This document shows, one piece after another, positions 42,705 through 51,920 of a stretch of DNA of 64,000 nucleotides. Every line of letters begins with the position of its first letter. Position 1 is the stretch's first letter. The DNA lies in assembly GCF_900116615.1 (NCBI RefSeq), contig NZ_FPBF01000004.1, forward strand, positions 186,001 through 250,000, in the 5' to 3' direction. The position numbers and the translations under genes were made by a program. This stretch comes from Algoriphagus locisalis. Lineage in GTDB: Bacteria; Bacteroidota; Bacteroidia; Cytophagales; Cyclobacteriaceae. The notes under the pieces are model-generated. The model searched no databases. It was not told the DNA's origin and saw only the letters and a list, made by a program, of their open reading frames with translations.

Positions 42705-43265
42705 ATGAAATACCTCATCATAGGCCTGGGAAACATTGGCCCGGAATACGAATTGACTCGACACAACATTGGGTTCTTGACGGTGGACAGGCTTGCTGAC
42801 GCAAAAGACTGCTCTTGGAAAAGCGATAGACTTGCCTTCAAGACAGAATTCAAATTCAAGGGCAGAACAATTCATATGATCAAACCTACCACGTATATGA
42901 ACCTAAGTGGTAAGGCAATGAATTTCTGGATGAAAGAACTTCAAGTCACCAAAGAAAACACCTTAGTGATCGTAGATGACGTAGCCATCCCGTTTGGTAA
43001 ACTCCGCATGAAGCCAAAAGGCAGCGCAGCGGGTCATAATGGCCTGAAAAACATTGAGGAATTGACAGGTGGTCAAAACTATTCCAGACTAAGAATGGGG
43101 ATAGGCGACAACTTCCCAAAAGGAAGACAGGTTGATTTTGTTTTGGGCAAATTCACGCAAGAGGAATTTGCTGAATTGCCCACTATAATGGACAAGGCCA
43201 TCGACATGACCTTAAGTTTTTGCTCCATAGGAATAGAGCGAACCATGAATCAATTTAACGATTGA
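42705..43265 (+). CDS. pth: Peptidyl-tRNA hydrolase
   Basis: This 186-residue enzyme recycles tRNA from stalled peptidyl-tRNA. It has IIGLGNIGPEYELTRHNIGF (catalytic His20), KPTTYMNLSGKA, VIVDDVAIPFGKLRMK with the catalytic aspartate, and GSAAGHNGLKNI. It is complete and downstream of rplY. Confidence 0.96.
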   Translation: MKYLIIGLGNIGPEYELTRHNIGFLTVDRLADAKDCSWKSDRLAFKTEFKFKGRTIHMIKPTTYMNLSGKAMNFWMKELQVTKENTLVIVDDVAIPFGKLRMKPKGSAAGHNGLKNIEELTGGQNYSRLRMGIGDNFPKGRQVDFVLGKFTQEEFAELPTIMDKAIDMTLSFCSIGIERTMNQFND

Positions 43266-43276
43266 GCGAATTAGAT

Positions 43277-43307
43277 TTGGAAATCCCCAAATCAAGCTCT
43301 TTCTTTG
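43277..43307 (+). promoter_or_regulatory. Promoter of the riboswitch-controlled gene
   Basis: TTG (43277-43279) and TTTCTTTG (43300-43307) with a 20-base spacer resemble the Bacteroidota consensus (one mismatch in -7). It sits directly ahead of the SAM riboswitch. Confidence 0.5.
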
Positions 43308-43326
43308 CATCACTTCAGGCAACTGA

Positions 43327-43432
43327 TTTATAAAGAAGAGGCGAGAGATTAGGCTCTATGACCCTCTGGCAACCATCCCGAAACGGAGAACGGTGCCAAA
43401 TCCTACCCTTCGCGGGAACTATAGATTGGCTT
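43327..43432 (+). promoter_or_regulatory. SAM-I (S-box) riboswitch
   Basis: The conserved blocks of the S-box aptamer appear in order: AAGAGGCGAGAG, TCTATGACCCTCTGGCAACC (43365-43384 region), GGTGCCAAATCCTACCC and a closing P1-like strand. The aptamer binds S-adenosylmethionine and lowers expression of the downstream sulfur-amino-acid gene. An obvious T-rich terminator is lacking, so control may be at translation. The boundaries are approximate. Confidence 0.88.
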
Positions 43433-43528
43433 ACTTCACAAATAATCCCTTTTAGTTCGTGCTCCGCCTCTGGGTTTGATTTTCTCAAATCTGCTTGATT
43501 AGTATTGAAAATTCTAAACTGATCAATA

Positions 43529-44701
43529 ATGAGTAAGCATTTCGAAACGAATTCTGTACGAATTTCACCATCCAAGTCCAGCCAGCGAGAGCATTCTGCT
43601 CCGATCTACCTTACCTCCAGTTTTACTTTTGATTCTGCCGAAGAAGCGAGAGCTACTTTTGCCGATGAAATCGAGGGAAATATCTATTCCAGATATGCCA
43701 ACCCTAATTCTAGCGACTTAATTGAAAAAGTTTGTGCAGCAGAAGGAACTGAAGATGGATTTGCAACAGCATCCGGCATGGCTGCAATGTTTGGAAGCAT
43801 CGCCGCGTTACTTCAGCAAGGGGATCACGTATTAGCAGCTCGTTCTCTTTTTGGATCTACGCATCAGTTATTGACAAGAGTTTTTCCTAAGTGGGGAATC
43901 ACCTCGACTTACGGGGATATTTCTGATTATTTGAATTGGGACAAGCTAGTTAAGCCAACTACTAAAATGCTTTTCATCGAAACCCCTTCCAATCCAGGTT
44001 TAGAGATAATCGATTTGGAGTGGGCTGGGAAATTCGCAGCAGCTCATAACTTGATTTTGGTCGTGGACAATTGCTTTGCTTCTCCATACCTACAGCAGCC
44101 TGCAAAATGGGGTGCTCATATCGTGACACACAGTGCTACAAAATATATTGACGGCCAAGGCAGAGTTCTGGGCGGCCTGATCTTGGGAAAAGCTGATCTG
44201 ATGAAGGAAGTACACTTTTTTGCAAGACATACAGGCCCTTCCATTTCACCTTTCAATGCCTGGATACTTGCTAAAAGCATGGAAACACTGGGACTAAGAA
44301 TGGACAGACATTGTAGCAACGCACTAACAGTAGCAGAGTATTTTGAAGGAAATCCAGAATTGCTAGCAGTAAAATACCCTTTCCTCAAATCACATCCGCA
44401 ATATGAAATTGCCAAAAAACAAATGAGTCAAGGAGGTGGTGTAATCACTTTGGACTTGAAAGGTGGAGTGCAACGCGCCCAACGTTTTATAGATCAGCTC
44501 CAGATGATCTCCATTACAGCAAACCTCGGCGATAGCCGCAGCATAGTGACCCATCCAGCATCTACCACGCATAGCAAACTTTCTGTGGAAGAACGAGCGC
44601 AGGTTGGTATTTCCGATGGATTGGTAAGACTTTCTGTAGGTTTAGAGCACTACGATGATATCATCCAAGATGTGGAAAGGGCTATTGATCTGTCAAAATA
44701 A
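43529..44701 (+). CDS. metZ: Trans-sulfuration PLP enzyme, probable O-succinyl/acetylhomoserine sulfhydrylase
   Basis: The 390-residue Cys/Met-metabolism PLP protein has FATASGMAAMFGSIAALLQQ, LVVDNCFASPYLQQP and the lysine motif HSATKYIDGQG (Lys205). VTHPASTTHSKLS and GLVRLSVGLEHYDD are at the C-terminus. The wording of these motifs fits MetZ-type sulfhydrylases, making homocysteine from an activated homoserine and sulfide. A SAM riboswitch upstream supports a methionine role. Cystathionine gamma-synthase is an alternative. Confidence 0.87.
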   Translation: MSKHFETNSVRISPSKSSQREHSAPIYLTSSFTFDSAEEARATFADEIEGNIYSRYANPNSSDLIEKVCAAEGTEDGFATASGMAAMFGSIAALLQQGDHVLAARSLFGSTHQLLTRVFPKWGITSTYGDISDYLNWDKLVKPTTKMLFIETPSNPGLEIIDLEWAGKFAAAHNLILVVDNCFASPYLQQPAKWGAHIVTHSATKYIDGQGRVLGGLILGKADLMKEVHFFARHTGPSISPFNAWILAKSMETLGLRMDRHCSNALTVAEYFEGNPELLAVKYPFLKSHPQYEIAKKQMSQGGGVITLDLKGGVQRAQRFIDQLQMISITANLGDSRSIVTHPASTTHSKLSVEERAQVGISDGLVRLSVGLEHYDDIIQDVERAIDLSK

Positions 44702-44828
44702 AAGTATAGCGTGTAAAGCTTTTACGTTTGGCCAATAAAAACACTCCCTCTACGTAAGCAGAGAACATTTGAGCTTCTGCATTCTATTCAGCGTTCTTCT
44801 GCGGGAACTTATTTAGTTTCATCATAAA

Positions 44829-44865
44829 AAATGCCCCCTCAAGCTCTAGACTTTTGGGGGCATTT
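44829..44865. terminator. Bidirectional terminator between metZ-like and CBS genes
   Basis: AAATGCCCCC (44829-44838) and GGGGGCATTT (44856-44865) form a perfect 10-base stem, with A/T runs on the side needed for the minus-strand gene. Confidence 0.8.
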
Positions 44866-44888
44866 ACACTTTAACCAATTTACTATTT

Positions 44889-45350
44889 TTACCAAGTAGT
44901 CTGTCTCAAGGTAGGAAATGTACGAATCACGTCACTCAGGCTGATTTGCCCTAGTAGTCTGCCATCCTTCATGACAGGAAATCTGCGGTAGCCGTGCTCC
45001 AAAAATTTTGAAGCAGCATCAAAAATCGATAAGTCCGGAGAAAGTGTCAACACATTAACAGACATATGCTCACTTACTTTTGCCGGGAATTTAGGGGTGT
45101 TGGTGTATTTCCCTTTGATGATCTCCTTGAGGCAATCCACCTCCGAAATAATTCCGACTAAAGCGCCAGAAGCATCGATAACCGGCGCTCCTGAGATTTT
45201 TCGTTTGGTGAGTACTTCCATCACTTGATCAATCGTATCATCAGGTTTGAATGTGATCAAATTTGTACTCATGCACTCTTTGACGAGAATCTGTGGAATT
45301 GGGGACTTTTTGGGCTCTGCCACTCTAACCCCTTGATAACTTTTTACCAT
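44889..45350 (-). CDS. CBS domain pair protein
   Basis: The 153-residue cytoplasmic protein is made of two CBS repeats (about 22-75 and 88-148). These include STNLITFKPDDTIDQVMEVL, GAPVIDASGALVGIISEVD and a second SVNVLTLSPDLSIFDAASKF, YRRFPVMKDGRLLGQISLSD. Such stand-alone pairs bind adenine nucleotides or SAM and regulate partners; the partner is unknown here. Confidence 0.9.
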   Translation of the reverse strand: MVKSYQGVRVAEPKKSPIPQILVKECMSTNLITFKPDDTIDQVMEVLTKRKISGAPVIDASGALVGIISEVDCLKEIIKGKYTNTPKFPAKVSEHMSVNVLTLSPDLSIFDAASKFLEHGYRRFPVMKDGRLLGQISLSDVIRTFPTLRQTTW

Positions 45351-45552
45351 AGCTTAAAAATTAAGGATGAAAGAATAAATTACCGAATTAATACTACACT
45401 TAAAAATAATAATTTAAAAAAATAGATTAAAACAGTACTATATTTTTAAATACATTGCCCATCCCAAATCCAAACAACATCATAAATTAAAAAAAATCAT
45501 TTTTGATTCCGTGACTCTTTCCTTACCAATTAAACTAATGTAGCCATCCAGC
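45351..45552. other. AT-rich intergenic region
   Basis: This AT-rich spacer holds the upstream region of the CBS gene and the 3' side of cutC. No feature is recognised. Confidence 0.5.
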
Positions 45553-46296
45553 TTATTCCGATAGTACTTCCAAAAACTGATTGACTACGTCCCTATCAAT
45601 TCTAAGATGATGCGTAAAAGACTTGGGATCTTCAGAAAATGACACATCGGGATTTACGAATTGATTCGAAGAAGGCACCCAAGTTTTACATGAAGCATGA
45701 ATTTCTTTCAAGAAGCCTGTTTTCCCCAGCTCACTCACATGCTCCGGCTTAGTACCTCCACCTGGCATGATGCAGATGCTGTCTTGAGCTTTAAGGAGTA
45801 ATTCCTTCAGCATATCCATTCCTTCAGTCACAGAGTTTTTTCCTCCAGAAGTCAAAATTCTATCGAACCCACAGGATATTATTTTCTCCAATGAATCAAA
45901 ATAATCCGCTGAAGCATCAAATGCCCGGTGAAAGGTACAAGGCTTTCCCGAGGCGGCACGAAGCAGCGATTTACAAGAATCCATATCCACATAACCCTGG
46001 CTATCGAGCACTCCAAACACAAATCCATCCGCACCTAGATCTCCAAGCAATTCTATATCCCGCTTCATCACCATCAATTCCTTTTGGGAATAGGCAAAAT
46101 CCCCACCTCTTGGACGAATCATCACGAATACAGGAATATCAATCTCTGTTTTCAGAAACTTGAGCATGCCTGCACTGGGAGTTTCTCCGCCTTCAGGAAA
46201 ATTAGAGCAAAGCTCCAAACGATCTATTCCAAATTGTGCAGCATCCATGGCTGCCTCCACATTGAAAACCGGAGATTCTAAGATTACTTTACTCAT
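45553..46296 (-). CDS. cutC: CutC family protein
   Basis: This 247-residue TIM-barrel protein has FNVEAAMDAAQFGIDRLELC, FVMIRPRGGDFAYSQKEL, GADGFVFGVLDSQGYVD and CTFHRAFDA, all CutC signatures. The family was named for copper homeostasis, but its enzymatic role is not established. It lies two bases after the aspartylglucosaminidase-type gene, so the two are co-transcribed. Confidence 0.92.
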   Translation of the reverse strand: MSKVILESPVFNVEAAMDAAQFGIDRLELCSNFPEGGETPSAGMLKFLKTEIDIPVFVMIRPRGGDFAYSQKELMVMKRDIELLGDLGADGFVFGVLDSQGYVDMDSCKSLLRAASGKPCTFHRAFDASADYFDSLEKIISCGFDRILTSGGKNSVTEGMDMLKELLLKAQDSICIMPGGGTKPEHVSELGKTGFLKEIHASCKTWVPSSNQFVNPDVSFSEDPKSFTHHLRIDRDVVNQFLEVLSE

Positions 46297-46298
46297 CC

Positions 46299-47282
46299 TT
46301 ATTTGAAGTGAGAACCCGAGTCTATCATCACATTATTTTGTAGGGTTGCTTGCGCAAAGTTGAAGCCTGGACGTACCGCAAATGCGCCAACTTCACCCTC
46401 TTTATTCATAGCAAGAAAACCCGCCTGAATGTCATTTATGTCTTTACTGTTTTTGGCAATCAATCGCTTCACAGCCTCTTCGCATGCTTCCTGAGGAGTT
46501 CTGCCCTGTCGCATCAATTCCACAATCAAGAAACTTCCACAGATCCGAATAATTGATTCCCCAAGTCCTGTCGCCGTAGCTGCTCCCACTTCATTATCTA
46601 CAAACAATCCCGCTCCGATGATAGGACTGTCTCCTACTCTACCGTGCATTTTATAGGAGAGCCCGCTGGTCGTACAGCTTCCCGCCAGATTACCTTTCGC
46701 ATCCATCCCGATCATCCCGATGGTATCGTGATTTTCAATATTGATTACCGGCTTGTATTGACTCGTAACTTTCCATTTTTCATAAGCTTCTTTAGCTTTT
46801 GGGCTGAGCTCCTCCTTTTCAATTGGAAAGCCTTCGGAAATTGCTAATTGCCTGGCTCCTTCGCCTACGATCATCACATGAGGCGTTTTTTCCATTACCA
46901 CTCTAGCTAAAGAAATTGGATGCTTCACTTGCCTTACAAAAGCAACTGCTCCACAAGAACCGTCTCCAGACATGATGGAAGCATCAAGCGTAGTGATACC
47001 CTCCCTATCAGGAAGCCCTTGTAAACCCACAGAAAGGTTACTCAAATCAAGTTCTGTATCCTTAACACCGGTTTCCACTGCATCTATTATACTTCCTCCA
47101 GACTTCAGTTTTTCCACCGCAGCAGCATTTGCAGGCAAGCCATGATTCCAGGTAGAAAGAATCAGTGGTTTTTCTCTTTTGAAAAGAGCCGGTGCCTTGG
47201 ATTCAGCTAGGGTAGATACTCCAGGTATAAATAAGGCAGACCCCATTAGGGATTGCTTGATAAATTTTCTTCTTTGTGACAT
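46299..47282 (-). CDS. N4-(beta-N-acetylglucosaminyl)-L-asparaginase-type Ntn hydrolase, Tat-exported
   Basis: I prefer the ATG at 47282, giving 327 residues with a twin-arginine signal (MSQRRKFIKQSLMGSALF). An ATG 60 bases upstream would bury it. The autocatalytic cleavage site is in ENHDTIGMIG, where Thr187 becomes the nucleophile. GRVGDSPIIGAGLFVDNEVG and ATATGLGESIIRICGSF follow. The HDT context fits aspartylglucosaminidases, which remove asparagine from glycopeptides, more than plant-type asparaginases. It is co-transcribed with cutC and divergent from the creatininase gene. Confidence 0.88.
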   Translation of the reverse strand: MSQRRKFIKQSLMGSALFIPGVSTLAESKAPALFKREKPLILSTWNHGLPANAAAVEKLKSGGSIIDAVETGVKDTELDLSNLSVGLQGLPDREGITTLDASIMSGDGSCGAVAFVRQVKHPISLARVVMEKTPHVMIVGEGARQLAISEGFPIEKEELSPKAKEAYEKWKVTSQYKPVINIENHDTIGMIGMDAKGNLAGSCTTSGLSYKMHGRVGDSPIIGAGLFVDNEVGAATATGLGESIIRICGSFLIVELMRQGRTPQEACEEAVKRLIAKNSKDINDIQAGFLAMNKEGEVGAFAVRPGFNFAQATLQNNVMIDSGSHFK

Positions 47283-47369
47283 TAGACTTAATTTAGAATC
47301 AGGTGTCAAATTATTAAAAATGGTGCTATTTCGGCCTACCATCCTTCATTTCCTTTTAAAAATCAATTT

Positions 47370-48119
47370 ATGAAACCCTACATCCTCGCTGAATCCAACT
47401 GGAAAACGCTCAAAGATCATCGTTTTGAATTAGCAGTTTTGCCATGGGGGGCTACAGAGGCACACAACTATCATATGCCATATGGCACGGATGTCTATGA
47501 GGCGGATGCAGTTGCAAGCGAGGCCGGAAGAAAAGCTTGGGAAAAAGGAGCTAATGTGACTATCATGCCCACTATTCCATTCGGAGTAAATACAGGACAG
47601 TCAGACATTTATTTAGATATCAATTTGAATCCCAGTACACAGCTGATGATTCTAAAAGACATCCTAACTGTACTTGATCGCCAAGGCACCAAAAAACTTT
47701 TGATTGTTAATAGCCACGGCGGAAATGACTTCAAAACTATGCTTCGTGAGTTAGGATTGATGTTTCCAGAGTTGATGCTTTTCACCTGTAACTGGTTTCA
47801 GGCACTGGACAAAACCAAATACTTTGAGGAAGCCGGTGATCATGCAGATGAAATGGAAACTTCTATAATGATGCATCTACATCCAGAATTGGTTTTGCCA
47901 CTGGAGGATGCTGGTGATGGTACTGAGAAAAAGTCAGTAATAAGAGGTATCCGGGAAAAATGGGCATGGGCTGAGCGAAAATGGTCGGAAGTATCAGCAG
48001 ATACAGGGATCGGAAATCCAAATAAATCCTCCCCTGAAAAAGGGAAGAAATATTTTGAAGATGTGACTGATAAAGTAGCCCAGCTGATGGTAGATATTTG
48101 TGAAGTTAAGCAGGGATAA
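47370..48119 (+). CDS. Creatininase family amidohydrolase
   Basis: The 249-residue metal-dependent amidohydrolase has the family motifs LPWGATEAHNYHMPYGTDVY (metal ligands Glu, His, Asp), PFGVNTGQSDIYLDIN and VNSHGGNDFKTML, plus GDHADEMETSIMMHL. The substrate is uncertain; relatives act on creatinine, N-formyl compounds or intermediates of riboflavin-like pathways. It is divergently transcribed from the aspartylglucosaminidase-type gene. Confidence 0.88.
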   Translation: MKPYILAESNWKTLKDHRFELAVLPWGATEAHNYHMPYGTDVYEADAVASEAGRKAWEKGANVTIMPTIPFGVNTGQSDIYLDINLNPSTQLMILKDILTVLDRQGTKKLLIVNSHGGNDFKTMLRELGLMFPELMLFTCNWFQALDKTKYFEEAGDHADEMETSIMMHLHPELVLPLEDAGDGTEKKSVIRGIREKWAWAERKWSEVSADTGIGNPNKSSPEKGKKYFEDVTDKVAQLMVDICEVKQG

Positions 48120-48131
48120 ATGTATAAGTAA

Positions 48132-51100
48132 TCAATCTAGTGAATCCATATCCACTTCCTTGACATTCCCTTTATAATCCTGCAATTGAATTCCCTTCAC
48201 TCCTTTTGGCAGAAGAATTTCTCTTCCAGACTGTGACAAAAATCCAGAACCCAAGCTGGTTTCAATTCGCTGCTTTTTTCCATTATCCAGTTCTAAGATC
48301 ATAGCCATTATTTCTTGGCCTGGGGTAATTGTTCGATTAGCGCGAGAGGCTTTTTGCTGGAAAGCAAGAAGCTTTCCACGGTTTTGAGAAGCTACTAGAA
48401 GTGGATCACCTTGCGCTGCCGCTATTTTTACTAAGGCTTTTCCATCTCCAGGCACTACAAAACCACTTTCCTGAGGACTCATCGGTTCAAAAGATCCCTT
48501 GCCATCTCCTAACAAAACCAATCCTAGATGTGCGTCAAGTCTTCCGATAAATATCTCATTGCCGTAATCATTCCCTATCATTACGATATCCAAGTACCCA
48601 TCCCCATTGACATCCTCAGCTATAAGCCCATTTACCGGCGCAATCTGAGCTGAAGTTGGCAACCTGCTTACTTTGAATTTCCCATTACCTAGATTCTCGA
48701 TGTAGGCAGTTTTATCATAATTCCCGGTAAGAATAAGTGCATCTTCCTTTTCTTTTTCTGTAAAAAGAGACTGCTCTGTGCTCAAGGCATAGAGTTTGTA
48801 CCGCTCAAACTTCCTTCTGAACATCGGACTTTGTCCATACAAATCTCCCCAAAAATGGCTTGGGAATGAGTTGTAATTGCCTTCGCGGTCTTTATAATAA
48901 GCAAATGTAACTGGGTCAACACTGCCATTATTATCAAAATCCTTAGCATAAATTTTCACTGGTCTCTCCGCTGTTGGGTGGTGCGGATTATTCTCACCCA
49001 AATTCCCAACCACAAAATCAGAATCTCCATCCTGATCAAAATCACCAGAAGTGATGGAATTCCACCAACCTAAATAGTTTTCCAGACCCGTATCCTCAAG
49101 TTTCCTGAGTTTATTCCCGTCGTTTTTGAACACAGAAATCTCCATTAATTCACCAACTACGACCAGGTCAACCAACCCATCAGAATCCACATCTGACCAG
49201 ATTGCATCAGTCACCATGCCGATAGTTCTCAAGCCAGGAGCCATTTCATCAGTGACATCCTGAAGCTGTCCATTGACGTTTTTCAAGAGAAAGCTATTTT
49301 CCGGAACCGGATATTGCGCAATTGGCGTTCGCCCGCCTACAAACAAATCAATAAATCCATCCCCATCAAAGTCAGCACCCCGAACAGCTGAGCCACTGGC
49401 TTTTACTGAAGAGAAATTTTTGTCGAGAGTGAAATTCCCTTGCCCATCGTTTAGAAACAATCGATCTAAATACTCTGTAGCTCCTGCTCCAAATTCATTG
49501 CTTCCACCAACCAGATACATATCCAGATCTGAGTCGTTATCAATATCAAAGAGCAAAATCCCCATTTCTTCAAAGAAATTTCCCTCTTCAGAGATCAAGT
49601 CTTTTTCGGTGAACATTCCATTCATATCCTGAACAAAAAGGCGGGGAGCAAAGCCAGATGCTGACCCAACCACCAAGTCTTCCAATCCGTCACCATTCAC
49701 ATCGCCTGCAGCCAAACTCGGCCCGTATTGACTCAATTTGTGAGGAATAATCCGCTGAATGTTGTAATCGACTTTATCTTCTTCCTCGTGCATGTATTCT
49801 AACCCCTTTGCTGACGATATTTCTTTGAAAAGTGCGTTTGGAGTTTCAAATGGAATAATTGCAAGCTTGTTTTTGCCTTGCTTCGCTTCTGAATAAGCAA
49901 GTTCAATCAATTGATTTGGCTTCACATTTGACTGATAGCTTTCTTTCCCATCTGGCCAAATCACTTCAATAGCGGAAATCTCGGATGCTGCTCCTATCCC
50001 AAAATGCATCACTTCATCGACCGATGACATATAGCCTCTCACAACTTGCTGTTCCTGGTAAAGTTGGCTTCCCTCAGAAAAAGTCAGCAGAACTTTAGCT
50101 CCCAAGCCTTGTGGATTAAGCTTTGGCCCCAAAAGCTTAATCCTAACATAATTATTCTTTAGCTCGGGATTTTTGAGTGTATTTTCAAAGACAAATGCAT
50201 GGTCATTTATATTATTTACTACATAGTCCAAATCTCCATCTCCATCCAAATCCGCGAAAGCCGCTCCATTTGAGAAAGAAGGTTTATTTAACCCCCAAGC
50301 ATTCCCTTCATCAGTGAAGGTCAAATCGCCCTTATTCTTGTAAGCGTAATTTGGGATTTTTACAATAGGAATGGAATCTAGCAACTGACGCTTGGTGGCA
50401 ATATTTCCCACATCCGCCCTATAGTTTGCAAAATCCTTATCCGTAATATCCCTAGGAAACCCGTTGGTGATTAACAAATCCCGGTAACCGTCATTGTCCA
50501 CATCACCAAATAAGGGAGCCCAACTCCAATCTGTCTGATAAATCCCTGACATCATTCCTATCTCGCTAAATGGAACGCCTTCGCCATTATTCACATGCAA
50601 CATATTGCGGACATATTGGTATTCATACCCCCAGTGTTCGTTGCTTATATAGACTTGGTAGGAATTATTTCCGATGGTCGTTTTTTTGCGGTAATTATCT
50701 TCCCCCAGCATATCCAGCGTGATGATATCTGGCCTTGTGTCATTGTTAAAATCAGCAATATCAGCTCCCATAGAAAACTGACTCTGATGTCTGAGCAGCT
50801 CCTTTGATTGATTGGAAAATGTGCCGTCTTGATTATTGATATATACTATATCATTGGTCACATAATCATTACTGACATGAATATCAGGCCAGCCATCATT
50901 GTTCAAATCAGAAACCAACACGCCTAATCCATAGCCTTCTATCGTAATCCTTGCTTCTAGGGTCACATCAGTGAAAGTACCGTCTCCATTATTCCTATAA
51001 AAAGCATCGTTGTTAATGGCAGATCCGTCAGTGACTTTCAAACGGTAATTGCTTGGAACAATCTTGCTTTGCTGATTATTCAAGACATATAAATCCAAGT

Positions 51101-51656
51101 CCCCATCCAAATCATAGTCTATAAAGGAAGCCCACATGGTATTTCCAGGGTCAGCAATCCCGTATTCAGATGCCAATTCTTTAAATGAAATAGTACCGTT
51201 AGCGTCTTTTCCCTGGTTGACAAAAAGTAGATTATTCCGCTCTCCAAGGCCGGTCTTCATGGCAGTTGCCACATAGATATCCATCCAACCATCTCCATTG
51301 ATATCCACAACAACTGCACCTGTACACCAATTATTTGGCGCTGCAATTCCCGCGGATTCGGTCACATCTGTGAATTTGAAATCCCCTGAATTCAGGTATA
51401 ATTTATTTGAAACCTGATTACCCGTAAAAAACAAATCGGGTAACCCATTATTATCAAAATCTGCTACAGCTACTCCTCCTCCATTGAAAATATATTCGTC
51501 TGTTAGGATATTTAAGGTATCAGTCTCGACGATTAGATTATTAAAGTCAATTCCTGTCTTGCTAGCAGGAAGTAATTCGAATAAGGTCGATTCTTTTTGG
51601 CAAGCTGAAAAAACTAAAAGAACCAAAAAGAATGAAAAGTTACTGGAAAACTTCAT
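48132..51656 (-). CDS. Large FG-GAP/VCBS-repeat lipoprotein with ASPIC/UnbV domain
   Basis: The 1174-residue protein has a lipoprotein signal (lipobox FSACQKE, Cys about 19). Many Asp-rich calcium-binding FG-GAP repeats include VAVADFDNNGLPDLFFTG, VDINGDGWMDIYVATAM and DLDGDLDLYVLNN. An ASPIC/UnbV domain lies near 530-600 (LGAKVLLTF, EVIWPDGKESYQS), and further repeats follow. It is a beta-propeller surface protein of the CRTAC1 type, frequent in Bacteroidota near SusD or catabolic loci. The ligand is unknown and no SusC/D pair is adjacent. Confidence 0.85.
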   Translation of the reverse strand: MKFSSNFSFFLVLLVFSACQKESTLFELLPASKTGIDFNNLIVETDTLNILTDEYIFNGGGVAVADFDNNGLPDLFFTGNQVSNKLYLNSGDFKFTDVTESAGIAAPNNWCTGAVVVDINGDGWMDIYVATAMKTGLGERNNLLFVNQGKDANGTISFKELASEYGIADPGNTMWASFIDYDLDGDLDLYVLNNQQSKIVPSNYRLKVTDGSAINNDAFYRNNGDGTFTDVTLEARITIEGYGLGVLVSDLNNDGWPDIHVSNDYVTNDIVYINNQDGTFSNQSKELLRHQSQFSMGADIADFNNDTRPDIITLDMLGEDNYRKKTTIGNNSYQVYISNEHWGYEYQYVRNMLHVNNGEGVPFSEIGMMSGIYQTDWSWAPLFGDVDNDGYRDLLITNGFPRDITDKDFANYRADVGNIATKRQLLDSIPIVKIPNYAYKNKGDLTFTDEGNAWGLNKPSFSNGAAFADLDGDGDLDYVVNNINDHAFVFENTLKNPELKNNYVRIKLLGPKLNPQGLGAKVLLTFSEGSQLYQEQQVVRGYMSSVDEVMHFGIGAASEISAIEVIWPDGKESYQSNVKPNQLIELAYSEAKQGKNKLAIIPFETPNALFKEISSAKGLEYMHEEEDKVDYNIQRIIPHKLSQYGPSLAAGDVNGDGLEDLVVGSASGFAPRLFVQDMNGMFTEKDLISEEGNFFEEMGILLFDIDNDSDLDMYLVGGSNEFGAGATEYLDRLFLNDGQGNFTLDKNFSSVKASGSAVRGADFDGDGFIDLFVGGRTPIAQYPVPENSFLLKNVNGQLQDVTDEMAPGLRTIGMVTDAIWSDVDSDGLVDLVVVGELMEISVFKNDGNKLRKLEDTGLENYLGWWNSITSGDFDQDGDSDFVVGNLGENNPHHPTAERPVKIYAKDFDNNGSVDPVTFAYYKDREGNYNSFPSHFWGDLYGQSPMFRRKFERYKLYALSTEQSLFTEKEKEDALILTGNYDKTAYIENLGNGKFKVSRLPTSAQIAPVNGLIAEDVNGDGYLDIVMIGNDYGNEIFIGRLDAHLGLVLLGDGKGSFEPMSPQESGFVVPGDGKALVKIAAAQGDPLLVASQNRGKLLAFQQKASRANRTITPGQEIMAMILELDNGKKQRIETSLGSGFLSQSGREILLPKGVKGIQLQDYKGNVKEVDMDSLD

Positions 51657-51920
51657 AGTGAATTAATAGGTTAATAGGGCTTGGTCAAATTAGCATATTT
51701 AGGACACAAGGGAAATAATAACTGCAATTATTGTAGGATAAAAGACAATATGTACTCAAACTGATGCTATCTGGACTATTACCTATTCAAGTTTCTGCTA
51801 AATGCCTAAAAGTATCTCTAGCAGCGAGAAAGATAGAGTTACGCTATTCCAAACTAGCTATAGAGCTACAAAGGTGATGGCGTTTAGTACAAGCTTTTGT
51901 TTTGAAAAAACAAGATTTCG
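51657..51920. other. Intergenic region
   Basis: Nothing recognisable beyond the expected upstream sequence of the lipoprotein gene. Confidence 0.5.

Noticed and set aside
47283-47342. Earlier start of the aspartylglucosaminidase-type gene
   Set aside because: It would place 20 polar residues before a twin-arginine signal, which must be near the N-terminus.
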